A stretch of 64,000 bases of DNA from Draconibacterium sediminis (GTDB lineage: Bacteria; Bacteroidota; Bacteroidia; Bacteroidales; Prolixibacteraceae): assembly GCF_000949475.1 (NCBI RefSeq), contig NZ_JRHC01000004.1, positions 186,001 through 250,000 of the forward strand, in the 5' to 3' direction. Both the position numbers and the translations under genes were made by a program. This document shows, in pieces, positions 44,077-54,031 of the stretch (position 1 is its first letter; every line of letters begins with the position of its first letter). The notes under the pieces are model-generated. The model searched no databases, was not told where the DNA came from, and worked only from the letters and a program-made list of their open reading frames with translations.

Positions 44077-44262
44077 GAGTCACGAGCTACGAGCCGCGAG
44101 CTTATCCTTCATCACCCATTAACGCACCACCTCAATCCCTCAATCCCTCATTCCCTAATTTCCTTCCATCCTTCAACTCCCGATGCTTCAATCGGGACAG
44201 GTCACCTCAGGATGACGTTCTGCTAACTGAGACTGCGACTGAAAACTTTAAAATCTAAAATC
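44077..44262. repeat. Long direct duplication, copy 2
   Basis: Same order of segments as copy 1, roughly 90 percent identical by eye outside the internal indel. The hairpin is CCCGATGCTTCAATCGGG at 44179-44196, with compensating changes in both arms (C-to-T and G-to-A). Confidence 0.8.
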
Positions 44263-44287
44263 ACCCACTTCCTCATTCCCTCATTCA

Positions 44288-45325
44288 CTAACTTCCTTCT
44301 TCAATCCTTATCAGCGGAACGCTCACCCGAAAGTAACCGCCGTTCTTCGATACGATCATTTCTTTCCCGGTAAGGTATTCATAACGTCCGGCCATGTTTT
44401 TAAGGCCTGTTTTACTGCTATCTTCCACCTGCGTTTTTGGCTGAAGGTTGTTTTCTACCACCAGCTCGTAATTGTCGGAAATAGCCACCACAATTTTTAG
44501 CGGATTGGCTTTTGATATTTCGTTGTGTTTAATGGCGTTTTCTACCAGTGCCTGCACCGACAGCGGAATAACTTTCCCTTCCACCTTTTCGTTGGCAATA
44601 ATATCCACCTGAAGTGCCTCGCCAAAACGAATTTGCTGCAGGTAAATGTATTTCGTCACAAAATCGATCTCTTCTTTCAGCGAAATAATATCGAGGTCTT
44701 TAAACTGCAGCACATCGCGGTAAAATTTGGAGAGTTCGCGTGTAAACTGTTTGGCTTTTTCCACATCAATATCGATGAGGCTCCCAAGCACATTCAGGCT
44801 GTTAAAAAGAAAATGCGGATTGATCTGATCCTGCAGCACTTTGTATTTCAGGGCCAGCGATTCGCGTTTTACCTCTTCCTTTTGTCGTACCTCGTTACGC
44901 CAGGCTTTAAAAAACGAAATGGCATAAATAATCGATGCTACGATAATAAAAATGATGTACTCCGCAATAATGGTTCCGCGGTTGTATTCCCAAAATGAGG
45001 CCCACTCGCGATCCATTACATGAATAAACCAAAACCAGTTTACGGTCCAGATGACAAAACTGGAATATAAAAGATGCATAAGCAGGGCACGAACTACACT
45101 TGTTCCCGGACGATTTACCCAATCGATGTAACGTTTTTCGAACCATCCGAAAAGGTACCCGTTGGCAAACAGCGGGAGGCCCAGGCTTAACGAATAACCG
45201 GCACTCCACAGGAACTGCCTGAAGGGAACGTTTAACGATCCGCCCATAAGCACAGAAGTTACCATGCCAATAAGAATGGAAAAAACAATGGCTACCAGCC
45301 AGTTGATGATTACGCGCTTGCGCAT
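44288..45325 (-). CDS. LytS/YehU-type sensor histidine kinase
   Basis: A 345-residue membrane kinase. I place the start at the ATG opening MRKRVIINWLVAIV; the frame continues 63 bp further upstream with less convincing content. Four transmembrane helices are in the first 150 residues. The His_kinase (LytS) domain carries the phospho-acceptor His in QDQINPHFLFNSLNVLGSLI, followed by the ISLKEEIDFVTKYIYLQQIRFG helix and a HATPase domain with ALVENAIKHNE (N box). It should sense an envelope signal and phosphorylate the LytTR regulator encoded next on this strand. Confidence 0.9.
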   Translation of the reverse strand: MRKRVIINWLVAIVFSILIGMVTSVLMGGSLNVPFRQFLWSAGYSLSLGLPLFANGYLFGWFEKRYIDWVNRPGTSVVRALLMHLLYSSFVIWTVNWFWFIHVMDREWASFWEYNRGTIIAEYIIFIIVASIIYAISFFKAWRNEVRQKEEVKRESLALKYKVLQDQINPHFLFNSLNVLGSLIDIDVEKAKQFTRELSKFYRDVLQFKDLDIISLKEEIDFVTKYIYLQQIRFGEALQVDIIANEKVEGKVIPLSVQALVENAIKHNEISKANPLKIVVAISDNYELVVENNLQPKTQVEDSSKTGLKNMAGRYEYLTGKEMIVSKNGGYFRVSVPLIRIEEGS

Positions 45326-45462
45326 TTGTTTTGTTTTATTTGATTTTTGAGTTTTCAAGATAGTAAAATTACCAGTGATAGAAATCAAAAGAGAAAGATG
45401 GAACGGAATTTTACTTGCAGTTCCACCAATCTCGTTCTATTTATACTTAAAAACTAAGGAAT

Positions 45463-46092
45463 TTACTGCTCGCACTGGCTAAGCAACTGCTCGTTATGCA
45501 CATTGCCCCAGGTTGGCATTAGAGGATTGGTTGGTTGGTTTGATTCAAACATTTTGGCAGCTTTTTCCAGGTCGGGTTTGGCTTTTTCGGCACCGCCACC
45601 AAAAAACTTCGGCGTATGGAAAGTATTGCTTCCTCGCAGGTAATATACCCGTGGATTCTCCGGATTTAAACGTTCTGCCTGTTTAATGGCATCCGATGCT
45701 TTCATCGAATATTTGGCACCCTTGCTCATGTCGGTTATCCGTATCTGATACAACAAAGCCTGTAAAGCATAAACTTCTGATTCGTCGTCGTTTGTTTTCA
45801 TCAGCTGATCCACTAAAGCCTGTGCTTTGTCCAATTGGGCATGTTTGGCATCATCATCCATTTCATCAAAAAAGGTAGAGCGGATAAAACAATACGCTGC
45901 GTAATAGTTGGGCAACCATTTGTCTTGTTCGGCATTGCCAATACGTTCGAACTGGTTGGCTAAAACCTGCAATTCGGCAGAAGTGTGCAGCTGGTATAAT
46001 TTGTCGATGTTTGTTTTCATGGTTTCTTCGTACTTCGAAGAAAAAGCAGTAGTTGAAAGGACTACGAGTAGGATGGTGATAATTGTTTTCAT
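45463..46092 (-). CDS. Exported TPR-like protein
   Basis: A 209-residue protein with a signal peptide (residues 1-18) and helical repeats of TPR character (WLPNYYAAYCFIRSTFFD, VYALQALLYQIRI, AIKQAERLNPENPRVYYLRGSNTF). It lies between the TonB-dependent receptor and the kinase on the same strand and is likely co-expressed with them. It may help sense or process a receptor-linked signal in the periplasm; the role is inferred from position only. Confidence 0.75.
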   Translation of the reverse strand: MKTIITILLVVLSTTAFSSKYEETMKTNIDKLYQLHTSAELQVLANQFERIGNAEQDKWLPNYYAAYCFIRSTFFDEMDDDAKHAQLDKAQALVDQLMKTNDDESEVYALQALLYQIRITDMSKGAKYSMKASDAIKQAERLNPENPRVYYLRGSNTFHTPKFFGGGAEKAKPDLEKAAKMFESNQPTNPLMPTWGNVHNEQLLSQCEQ

Positions 46093-46238
46093 GACTTTGA
46101 GTATTAATGATTATTACTGTTTGATTTATTTGCTGATTCAAAGTTCCGCTGAAACGGGCATTTTTGAAATTCTTCCTTACCGAACTGTTGATTTTGTGAG
46201 ATGAATTGTAGATTGACAGCAATTCATTTTGATGACTG

Positions 46239-48371
46239 TTAAAAATTCAGGAACAACCCGATAAACACAAAACGTTTTAAATCGCGTTTTACCGGAACAA
46301 GCGAGTAGTTACCCTGGGCATCCGCAACATTTGTGGGGCGGTAGTTCAGTACATTGTTATTTCCCAAAACATTATTTACCGAGCAGTATAACACCGAATA
46401 TTGATTGCCAATGTAAAACACATGGCTCATATTCAAACTAAGATCGGAATACATTTTGGTGCGCTCGCTGTTAAACTCCGATGAATTAGGATCATTGAAC
46501 GGACGTCCGCTGGCAGCCGTAAACGAAGCACCAAACTGGGTGTTTATTTTATTCACCCAATATTTGCCCACTACCGAAAAATTGTGGTCAGAGATGAAAT
46601 AAGGGGTGGCTTTTTCAGGGTAATACTGGTATTTTCGTTTAGTATCGATGTAAGAGTAGGTAATCCAGTAGTCGAATCCTTTTATACTAAGCTGATCGCG
46701 CCAAAAAATATCTAAACCGGCAGCATAACCGCTTCCGTCGTTTTGCAGGTTTTTGGGCAATCCGTTTTCTCCCACCGAATAAGTTATCAGGTCATTGTAT
46801 TTTTTGTAATACGCTTCGGTGCGGAACAAACGCTCCGAGTTATCACCAAACTGGTAGCTGAGAATATAATGCATGGCCTGTTCAAAATCCAGATCCGTGT
46901 TTATCTTCAGGTAATCGGCTTGTGGCGTTTGGTAATACAATCCCCATGCTCCGGACAATTGTGCTTTTTCTCCCGTTTTTAAAGCCAGGGCAAAGCGTGG
47001 TGCTACGTTCATTTTATTAATTACCGACGAGTATTCGGTACGCAATCCCGGACGGATACCAAATTTTTTTGTGAATTTAATCTCCGGCTCGATAAAAGCT
47101 CCCAGCAAATGGTCGTCGAAAGAGCCATTGTATACAGCACCCTCATTCTCAATGTAGTCCTGATCGTATTTATTGTAAGTTTCGTTGGCTCCCCAGGTTA
47201 GTTTCACACCTTCGGAAAGATCGTGCACAAGGGCAAAGCGCGATTCAATGTTGAGTTCTTTTGTATTCACATCGTCAGCTCCCAATCCCAAACGGTTGTC
47301 CTGGTAGGTGGAAGACACTCCGATACGATAACACGATTTCTCTGAAAAACAGTCGCGGTACGAAAGATTGGAATAAACGGTTCCGCCTTTGCTGCTGATC
47401 TTCATTTTTTCTCCGTCATTACCGGCCGGAACCAGGTAAGCGAGATTACCATAATCGGTAGTAATGTAGGCTTTAAACATGCCGCTTGAGCTTGTTTTGT
47501 GACGAAAAACTGCGGTTCCGTTCACCGACTCCACAGGTTTTTCCCAATCCACATTACTTTTAAAAATCTTGTCGTATAAACTCAGGTTGGTATAACCACC
47601 CGATACATTCAACGATGTATTTTCCCAGCGCTCGGTGCGGTTGGCTTCAGCACCAATGGTCATTAAGGAAATGCCGGTGTTGTCTGCTTCAGGAAGATCG
47701 GTAGATTTCAAAACCAATACAGAAGACAGCGCTTGGCCGTACTCGGCGGAGTAACCTCCTGTATTAAATTGAACACCGCTAAATAATGATGGTGCAAACC
47801 GACCGCGGGTTGCCACATCGGGAGTTTTGGAGTAGTAAGGTTTTGATGCAACCAGTCCATCAATATAGGTGGAAGTCTCATAGGCATCGCCACCGCGAAC
47901 CAGTAAACGTCCGTCGTCGGCAGAAGCCTGTGTGCCGGGCATAGTGCGAATGGCCGCCATTACATCGCCGTTGGCACTTGGTGTAGTATACACATCCAGC
48001 GATTTCATTACCGATGCCCGTGATTCATCATCGGCAGCAAAACTCCCGGCAGTAATAGTTACAGCATCAATACTGTTCACGCTTTCCTGCATCTCTATCT
48101 GCAAAACCACGTTGTTTTGTAAATCAATTGTTTGGCTCCAGGTTTTGTAGCCAATAAAAGAGGCCACCAGTGTTTGTTGGCCTGTTTCTGTTGTTTCGAA
48201 ACTGAAATTTCCTTCTCCATCCGAACTGGCTCCGTCGTAGGTGTTTTCAAGGTAAATATTCACTCCCGGAATGGGCTCTCCGTTTTTGGTAACAACTTTT
48301 CCGGATATGTTTACCTGCGCAAAAGCAAGGACAGAAAGAAAAATGAAGCTAAATGTTAAAAGTGTTTTCAT
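46239..48371 (-). CDS. TonB-dependent outer-membrane receptor
   Basis: A receptor of about 710 residues for active uptake across the outer membrane. The start at 48371 opens a good signal peptide (MKTLLTFSFIFLSVLAFAQ); nine more residues are possible upstream. A carboxypeptidase-regulatory-like domain follows (NISGKVVTKNGEPIPGVNIYLENTYDG split over residues 20-50), then a plug domain (MAAIRTMPGTQASADDGRLLVRGGDAYETSTYIDGL region) and a 22-strand-type barrel to the C-terminus, which ends in Phe. No SusD partner is present. It leads a minus-strand group with the TPR gene and the LytS/LytTR pair. The ligand is unknown. Confidence 0.9.
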   Translation of the reverse strand: MKTLLTFSFIFLSVLAFAQVNISGKVVTKNGEPIPGVNIYLENTYDGASSDGEGNFSFETTETGQQTLVASFIGYKTWSQTIDLQNNVVLQIEMQESVNSIDAVTITAGSFAADDESRASVMKSLDVYTTPSANGDVMAAIRTMPGTQASADDGRLLVRGGDAYETSTYIDGLVASKPYYSKTPDVATRGRFAPSLFSGVQFNTGGYSAEYGQALSSVLVLKSTDLPEADNTGISLMTIGAEANRTERWENTSLNVSGGYTNLSLYDKIFKSNVDWEKPVESVNGTAVFRHKTSSSGMFKAYITTDYGNLAYLVPAGNDGEKMKISSKGGTVYSNLSYRDCFSEKSCYRIGVSSTYQDNRLGLGADDVNTKELNIESRFALVHDLSEGVKLTWGANETYNKYDQDYIENEGAVYNGSFDDHLLGAFIEPEIKFTKKFGIRPGLRTEYSSVINKMNVAPRFALALKTGEKAQLSGAWGLYYQTPQADYLKINTDLDFEQAMHYILSYQFGDNSERLFRTEAYYKKYNDLITYSVGENGLPKNLQNDGSGYAAGLDIFWRDQLSIKGFDYWITYSYIDTKRKYQYYPEKATPYFISDHNFSVVGKYWVNKINTQFGASFTAASGRPFNDPNSSEFNSERTKMYSDLSLNMSHVFYIGNQYSVLYCSVNNVLGNNNVLNYRPTNVADAQGNYSLVPVKRDLKRFVFIGLFLNF

Positions 48372-48543
48372 GACTTGTTGTATTGTTTTCTGCTTCAAAA
48401 TTCCGCCGAAAACTTTAGCTCATGAAATTTGCTTTACCGAACTGTGGAATTTGTGGGATGAATTGTCGCTGCCAGGATATTAGAGATTGATAAGATGGGG
48501 GAGTTAGTGATTTAAAATACGATTGCTTAAACAAATCAGGTAT

Positions 48544-48584
48544 AAAAAAAGAGGGTGCCCGGGCAGTTTTACTCCCAAGTACCC
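48544..48584 (-). terminator. Hairpin terminator after the DUF2147 gene
   Basis: On the minus strand GGGTACTTGGG pairs with CCCGGGCACCC (one mismatch, two G-U pairs), followed by TCTTTTTTT. It lies 80 bp after the DUF2147 stop codon and upstream of the receptor gene. Confidence 0.7.
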
Positions 48585-48665
48585 TGTTTCTCCGAAAAAG
48601 TATCCCGTGACCTGAAACAATTTCCTTTTTCTAATTGCTTCAAAGCACGAACTTCAGTCTTACTT

Positions 48666-49109
48666 TTATAATGTTGTTCGATACCACTCCGAACTACGGC
48701 CCAGCATGCGTATTCCGGCAACAAAACCTTTTAGTTTCAGCAAATCTTCGCCTTCCATCCAGCTGTAGCAATCGTAGGTTTTCCCCGATTTCGGATCGTA
48801 AATTGTACCGTTTATCCATTCTTCTTTTTTGGCATCGTATTCAAAGCCTTTAAGAATTTGTATTCCCACCACCGAGCGGTCGCGTAATGCCGGATCCGGG
48901 TTTTCATCATCTTTTGGTGGTGCTCCGTTTTCGTATTTCTCAGGAATCATGTACACAATGGTACCAATGTATTTCCCATCTTTTTTCTCTACTTCAATCT
49001 TAGTGGTTTTTTCGTCATTCCACCACACACCAACAATCTTATCGGCTTCCTGTGCAAAACCGGCCAGTGCATAAATTCCAAGGAAAAAAAGAATTACAAG
49101 CTTCTTCAT
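48666..49109 (-). CDS. DUF2147 exported protein
   Basis: A 147-residue protein with a signal peptide (MKKLVILFFLGIYALAGFAQ). The DUF2147 pattern is clear: KIVGVWWNDEKTTKIEVEKKDGKYIGTIVYM at the start, RDRSVVGIQILKGFEYDAKKEEWINGTIYDPKSGKTYDCYSWMEG in the middle, and a LKLKGFVAGIRMLGRSSEWYR end. It is an eight-stranded small barrel of the lipocalin-like type in the periplasm. The role of the family is unknown. The start at 49109 is chosen for the signal peptide; the frame runs on 60 bp upstream without support. Confidence 0.88.
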   Translation of the reverse strand: MKKLVILFFLGIYALAGFAQEADKIVGVWWNDEKTTKIEVEKKDGKYIGTIVYMIPEKYENGAPPKDDENPDPALRDRSVVGIQILKGFEYDAKKEEWINGTIYDPKSGKTYDCYSWMEGEDLLKLKGFVAGIRMLGRSSEWYRTTL

Positions 49110-49192
49110 AATGTCTGATTTTGAATTATTTTTAAGGATTAAATATAGAAAATTCGGAGAGTAATCCATTGTCCCAAAAAATCAATTTCAAA

Positions 49193-51580
49193 ATGAATAC
49201 TTTAAAACTTGTATTATTAGGAGTGCTTGGCTTCCTTGTTCTTGCTGTTGTTGTTGGCTTTGCGGTGTTGCAGAATGTTAAAACTTCGGCAGTGCCCGAT
49301 TATAACGAGAGCCTGAAACTGGAAGGACTCAGTGAGCCGGTTTCCATATTTCGCGATGAGCACGCCATTCCGCATATTTACGCCGAAAATGAAGCCGATT
49401 TGTACCGTGCTGTGGGTTTTGCAATGGCACAGGACCGGCTGTGGCAAATGGATTTATTGCGCCGCGTAACACAGGGACGACTATCAGAAATTTTGGGAAA
49501 GGACCAGCTGGAAACCGACCTGATGATGCGTGCACTTCGTATTCAGCAAAAATCGGAAAAGATACTGGCAAGTTCATCGCCTGAAATTGTGGCTGCGCTC
49601 GAAGCATATTCCGATGGTATAAACCAGTACATCCGAAAATATCCGCTACCTCCCGAGTTTAAAATATTGCAGTATGAACCTGAAATGTGGGAACCGGTGC
49701 ATTGTATAAATCTGATTGGTTACATGTCGTGGGATTTATCCATGGGATGGGGAACCGAGTACTATTTGCACCAGTTGCGTGCAGAAGTTTCGGATGAGAA
49801 AATTGCTGAGCTGATTCCCGATCTGAAAAACCATAAAACAGCCATTTATCCCGAGTTTGGGAATATTGAGATAGAGGCAGCTGAAACTTTACTATCCGCC
49901 ACCGAAAATTTAACGGAATTAGGTGCTGAGATTTTTAACGGTAGTAACAACTGGGCGGTTGCCGGTAAAAAAAGCAACACCGGAAAGCCGCTTTTGGCTA
50001 ACGACATGCATTTGGGTTTGTTTGCTCCGGGAATCTGGTACCAGATGCACCAGGTTGTCGAGGGGAAAATGAATGTAACCGGTCTTGTGGTTCCCGGGCA
50101 GCCTTTTGTGATTTGTGGCCATAACGACAGCATTGCCTGGGGAATGACCAACGTTATGGTGGACGACCTTGATTTTTATGCCGAAAAATTAAACGAAGAT
50201 TCAACAAAATACTGGTTCGATGGAGCCTGGCACGATCTCAACATTAAGAAGGAAACCATTAAAACCAAAGAGGGAGAGGAGTTTGAAGAGGAGCTGAAGT
50301 TTACCCACCGCGGCCCCATGGTAAATCGTTTTAAAAAGGAAAAAGAAACGCCACTTTCTATTCGCTGGCTGGGCAATGAAATGAGCAACGAAATTCGCAC
50401 CGTTTTTCTGTTGAACCGTGCCAATAACTGGAGCGATTTCCGCAGTGCTGTAAGCACGTTTAAATCGGTGAGCCAAAATGTGGTTTATGCCGATGTGAAA
50501 GGAAATATTGGCTTACAATGCAGCGCCGGAGTGCCCATTCGCGCCGGTTCGGGTATTCAAATCTATCCGGGCGACAGCAGTAAATACGACTGGCAGGGAC
50601 TGGTTCCATTCGAGGAACTGCCTTACGAGTTTAATCCGGAAAGAGGCTACGTGTCGTCGGCCAACAACAAAACAGCGCCCGACGATTATCCGTATTACAT
50701 CAGTCACTGGTTTGCAACACCCAGCCGTATCGACCGTATCAGGGAAATGCTGGAAGAAAAGGAAAAGCTGGGTATCGACGATGTTAAAGCCATGCATAGC
50801 GACTGGAAATCGAAAACGGCAGAGCAGATGACAAACGTTTTTGTTGAGTCGTTACAAAAGCAACCGGATTTTAATGAAACAGAACAAGCGGCTTTCAGCA
50901 AATTAAAAAGTTGGGATTATAACCTTACACGTGAAAGTCAGGCAGCCTCCATTTTTGAAATTCTGTACCGAAAATCGATGGAGAATCTGGTTAAAGATGA
51001 GTTGTCGCCTGAGTTATTCCAGGGAATGTTAGGACAGAAAATGTTACTGGAAAACCTGATGATAAACCTGCTGGCTGAAGGACAATCTCAATGGACCGAC
51101 AATGTTATGACCGATGAAAAAGAAACTTTTGATGATATTATTGTCCAATCGTTCAGGGAAACTGTTACCGACCTGACCACCCAATTGGGAACGGATGTTG
51201 AACAATGGAAGTGGGGCAGCATTCATACAATCACCTTAAAACATCCGCTTGGTGTTGTTTCGGTTTTGGATAAAGCGCTAAAACTTAACCGCGGGCCTTT
51301 TGAAGTTCCCGGAAGTTTTCATACGGTATGCCCGTATTCGTATTCGTACAAAAATTTGTATGAAACCATGCACGGCGCATCACACCGACATATTTTCAGC
51401 ACGGCAAACTGGGACGATTCACAGACCGTTATTCCAACCGGAACCAGTGGTATTCCGGCCAGCGATTTCTACCTCGATCAAACCGCGAAGTATCTCGATA
51501 ACGACTATCATCCGGATCTGTTTTCAAAACAAAACGTGGGAAATAACGCCCGTTTTGAAATGCAATTAAAACCTGAATAA
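49193..51580 (+). CDS. Penicillin acylase-family N-terminal-nucleophile hydrolase
   Basis: A 795-residue precursor of the penicillin G acylase/acyl-homoserine-lactone acylase superfamily, exported or anchored by an N-terminal hydrophobic helix (about 4-26). The autocatalytic cleavage point is before Ser251 in FNGSNNWAVAGKKS, the exact G-SNNW pattern of the family; that Ser becomes the N-terminal nucleophile of the beta chain. VDDLDFYAEKL and LVVPGQPFVICGHNDSIAWGMTN are the usual substrate-pocket segments. Natural roles include degradation of acyl amides, phenylacetamides or quorum-sensing lactones. The start is the ATG at 49193; a TTG 24 bp upstream is less likely. Confidence 0.9.
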   Translation: MNTLKLVLLGVLGFLVLAVVVGFAVLQNVKTSAVPDYNESLKLEGLSEPVSIFRDEHAIPHIYAENEADLYRAVGFAMAQDRLWQMDLLRRVTQGRLSEILGKDQLETDLMMRALRIQQKSEKILASSSPEIVAALEAYSDGINQYIRKYPLPPEFKILQYEPEMWEPVHCINLIGYMSWDLSMGWGTEYYLHQLRAEVSDEKIAELIPDLKNHKTAIYPEFGNIEIEAAETLLSATENLTELGAEIFNGSNNWAVAGKKSNTGKPLLANDMHLGLFAPGIWYQMHQVVEGKMNVTGLVVPGQPFVICGHNDSIAWGMTNVMVDDLDFYAEKLNEDSTKYWFDGAWHDLNIKKETIKTKEGEEFEEELKFTHRGPMVNRFKKEKETPLSIRWLGNEMSNEIRTVFLLNRANNWSDFRSAVSTFKSVSQNVVYADVKGNIGLQCSAGVPIRAGSGIQIYPGDSSKYDWQGLVPFEELPYEFNPERGYVSSANNKTAPDDYPYYISHWFATPSRIDRIREMLEEKEKLGIDDVKAMHSDWKSKTAEQMTNVFVESLQKQPDFNETEQAAFSKLKSWDYNLTRESQAASIFEILYRKSMENLVKDELSPELFQGMLGQKMLLENLMINLLAEGQSQWTDNVMTDEKETFDDIIVQSFRETVTDLTTQLGTDVEQWKWGSIHTITLKHPLGVVSVLDKALKLNRGPFEVPGSFHTVCPYSYSYKNLYETMHGASHRHIFSTANWDDSQTVIPTGTSGIPASDFYLDQTAKYLDNDYHPDLFSKQNVGNNARFEMQLKPE

Positions 51581-51673
51581 TTAATGATTGCAGCACTATT
51601 TAAGATAATTTGCTTTTTGTGATAAACTAAGTTCTTATTCTGTTTGTTCCCTTTAAAAGATAAGCGCAGCGTT

Positions 51674-52549
51674 ATGAGCAAAACTTCACCGGCACCAATT
51701 TATGTTGTATCAGGCGGAACAGGAATCGCCGGTAACAACCTGGTTCAGGCCTTATTGATTCAGTATCCTGAAAACAAAATTCCGGTTGAGATAATTGGAA
51801 GAGTGACCACCGAAGACGAAGTTTTCGATATTATCATGAAAGCGAAGGCCGATAACGGACTTATTGCTCATACGATGGTTAACCCTGACCTGCGACACAA
51901 AATCAATGAGCTGGGAGCAGAGTTTAAGGTTCGCGTGATTGATTTAATGGGTGAACTGGCCAACTATTTGGACGATACGCTTGATGTAGAGCCGATGGTG
52001 CATCCGGGCTTATACCGCGAAATTAATCACCAGTATTTCGATCGGATCGATTCAATAGAATTTACCCTGTCGCAAGACGACGGGATGAGCCCCGCGCGTT
52101 TACGTAATGCCGAAATTATTTTAACCGGTGTTTCGCGTGCCGGAAAAACTCCGCTTAGTGTGTACCTGGCCATGTACGGTTGGAAAGTGGCCAACGTCCC
52201 CCTGGTGCCGGGAGTTCAGCCACCTGATGAGCTGTTTGAGGTGGATCCTAACCGTGTGTTTGGATTACATATTGGTGCCAACCAGTTAATTGCACATCGT
52301 CAGAAAAGAATTGCAAGTTGGGATAATCACCACGTTGAATCATACGTCGATCAGCGTGCCGTGCGCGAAGAGATTCGGAAAGCCATGTTTATTTTCGATC
52401 GGGGAGGATTTACGGTCATCAACGTTTCCAATAAACCTATTGAAAGTACGGCCAACGAAATTTTGTCGTACATGTCGAAACGATTTTCATATCGTGGGCG
52501 AAAACTGGTGTCGCCTTACAGTGGTCCGGTTGAACCGGGGCAGGAATAA
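51674..52549 (+). CDS. PPSR-type kinase/pyrophosphorylase (DUF299)
   Basis: A 291-residue regulator that phosphorylates and dephosphorylates a target dikinase (PEP synthase or PPDK) with ADP and phosphate. Family marks are the N-terminal IYVVSGGTGIAGNNLVQALLIQ, the EPMVHPGLYREINHQYFDRIDSIEFTLSQDDG region and the P-loop GVSRAGKTPLSVYLAMYGWKVANVPL. No ppsA or ppdK gene is adjacent, so the target is probably unlinked. The start is the ATG at 51674; an upstream TTG adds ten unsupported residues. Confidence 0.9.
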   Translation: MSKTSPAPIYVVSGGTGIAGNNLVQALLIQYPENKIPVEIIGRVTTEDEVFDIIMKAKADNGLIAHTMVNPDLRHKINELGAEFKVRVIDLMGELANYLDDTLDVEPMVHPGLYREINHQYFDRIDSIEFTLSQDDGMSPARLRNAEIILTGVSRAGKTPLSVYLAMYGWKVANVPLVPGVQPPDELFEVDPNRVFGLHIGANQLIAHRQKRIASWDNHHVESYVDQRAVREEIRKAMFIFDRGGFTVINVSNKPIESTANEILSYMSKRFSYRGRKLVSPYSGPVEPGQE

Positions 52550-52768
52550 AAGGGCAAACTCCCGGGATAACAACCAAGAATAATTATCCTCTGTAAAGTT
52601 TCAGGCAACAGCTGTGCCGGTTTTTTCAATTAAATGTGTCAAATGTTTATAACGGTTTTTATAATTATTAACTATGGCTCATAAATAATTTTACTGCCAT
52701 TTGTTAAACAAAATGCGAAAGTCTTTGTAATTTAATACACAAGAACTTGATTGTAAATTCAAAAAACC

Positions 52769-54013
52769 ATGATAAGACTAACAAAATTCAGTTTGGTTTT
52801 CTTGTTATTTCTGGCTGGTAACGTTTACGCACAAGACGAGTTGTTAACTATTCAACAGGCCGTAGAACAGGCTATCTCTAACAATGCCGGGCTTAACCAG
52901 ATGCGGGCGCGTCTGGTTCAAAAAGAAAACGAGTGGAGAATCAACACGGGCGTTTCTGCTCCCGAAATCAGTTATTTTAAGGAAGGTATCAGCGATGATC
53001 CAACGGCGCCGTTTGCCGAAAAGCGTGTGGCCATAACACAGGAAGTGGATTTCCCCTTAACGTCGGTTTATCGTGTAAAAGCTTTGAAGCAGGAAGTGGA
53101 GGCGCAACAAAATGTTATTGTTGCTAAAGAGAAGGAAATCAGTTCGCAGGTAAAAAGTAAATACATCGAGGTGGTGTATGCGCTTTATCTGCAGCGCTCG
53201 CGCGAAAACCAGTTAAAGCTTGCACAAGACCTTTACAATGCTGTTTATACCAAGTTTGAAACGGGTTTGGGAAACGGCATCGATTTGGCAAATGCTGAAA
53301 TTCAGCTGGATGAAGCCCGCAATGATCTCGACCAGAGTGAGTGGATTTTGCACCAGGCACGCTACGGACTTTTTAATGTGATAGGATTGCCCGTTGAAGA
53401 GCAGAAGTACAGTATTCAGTTTGCCGATACGCTTTATGCCACCGACATCGATATTTCGCAAATTCAGGCACTGGCAGTTCAGGAAGAGCAGCCGGCTTAC
53501 CGCGCTTCGATGAATTTGCTGAACGCTTCCGATTATTTTCTGAAAGAAGCCAAAAGCAACATCCTGCCCGATGTTCGGTTTAGCCTCTACAAACAGGATT
53601 ACGGAACCGGCTACGATTTTAACGGTTTCGAAGTAGGGCTGAGCATTCCTATCTGGTATCCGTTCGATCAGAAGGGAAAGATACAAATGGCCACCGCCCG
53701 AAAGGAGGAGCTGCTCTGGAACCAAAAGGAAATCCGCCTGAACATGAAAAAGGAAATTGAATATGCCTGGCACAATTATTCGGTGAGCCGGTCGATTGTA
53801 AATCGTTACCACGATTCGATGCAGGAACGTTCATCGAAACTCCAGAGCATGTCGTTACGAGCCTACCAACTGGGCGAAATCGACCTTCTCGAACTATTAA
53901 ATGCGCAACAGATTTACTTAAAAAGTGAGCAGCGTTATTTAACTGCCCTCCGCGATTATTATATGCAACTGGCTGCATTGGAGCAGTATCTTAATCAGGA
54001 ATTAATCTATTAA
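52769..54013 (+). CDS. TolC-like outer-membrane efflux protein (CzcC type)
   Basis: A 414-residue exported channel protein, first gene of a tripartite efflux operon. Signal peptide 1-20 (ending VYAQDE). Long helices repeat in two halves, as in TolC/OEP proteins (LLTIQQAVEQAISNNAGLNQMRARL, and TGLGNGIDLANAEIQLDEARNDL at about 165-190; second half LGEIDLLELLNAQQIYLKSEQRYLTALRDYYMQLAALE). It forms the trimeric exit duct for the pump encoded next. It lies 18 bp before the adaptor gene. Confidence 0.9.
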   Translation: MIRLTKFSLVFLLFLAGNVYAQDELLTIQQAVEQAISNNAGLNQMRARLVQKENEWRINTGVSAPEISYFKEGISDDPTAPFAEKRVAITQEVDFPLTSVYRVKALKQEVEAQQNVIVAKEKEISSQVKSKYIEVVYALYLQRSRENQLKLAQDLYNAVYTKFETGLGNGIDLANAEIQLDEARNDLDQSEWILHQARYGLFNVIGLPVEEQKYSIQFADTLYATDIDISQIQALAVQEEQPAYRASMNLLNASDYFLKEAKSNILPDVRFSLYKQDYGTGYDFNGFEVGLSIPIWYPFDQKGKIQMATARKEELLWNQKEIRLNMKKEIEYAWHNYSVSRSIVNRYHDSMQERSSKLQSMSLRAYQLGEIDLLELLNAQQIYLKSEQRYLTALRDYYMQLAALEQYLNQELIY

Positions 54014-54031
54014 ACATACTCAATAAACGAT

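Larger units (their letters stand above)
43708..44287. other. Gene-free repeat region between the LytTR regulator and its kinase
   Basis: 580 bp with no gene. It holds GCTTCAAG/TTACAAG low-complexity repeats (43725-43865) and an imperfect direct duplication of about 190-210 bp. Confidence 0.8.
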
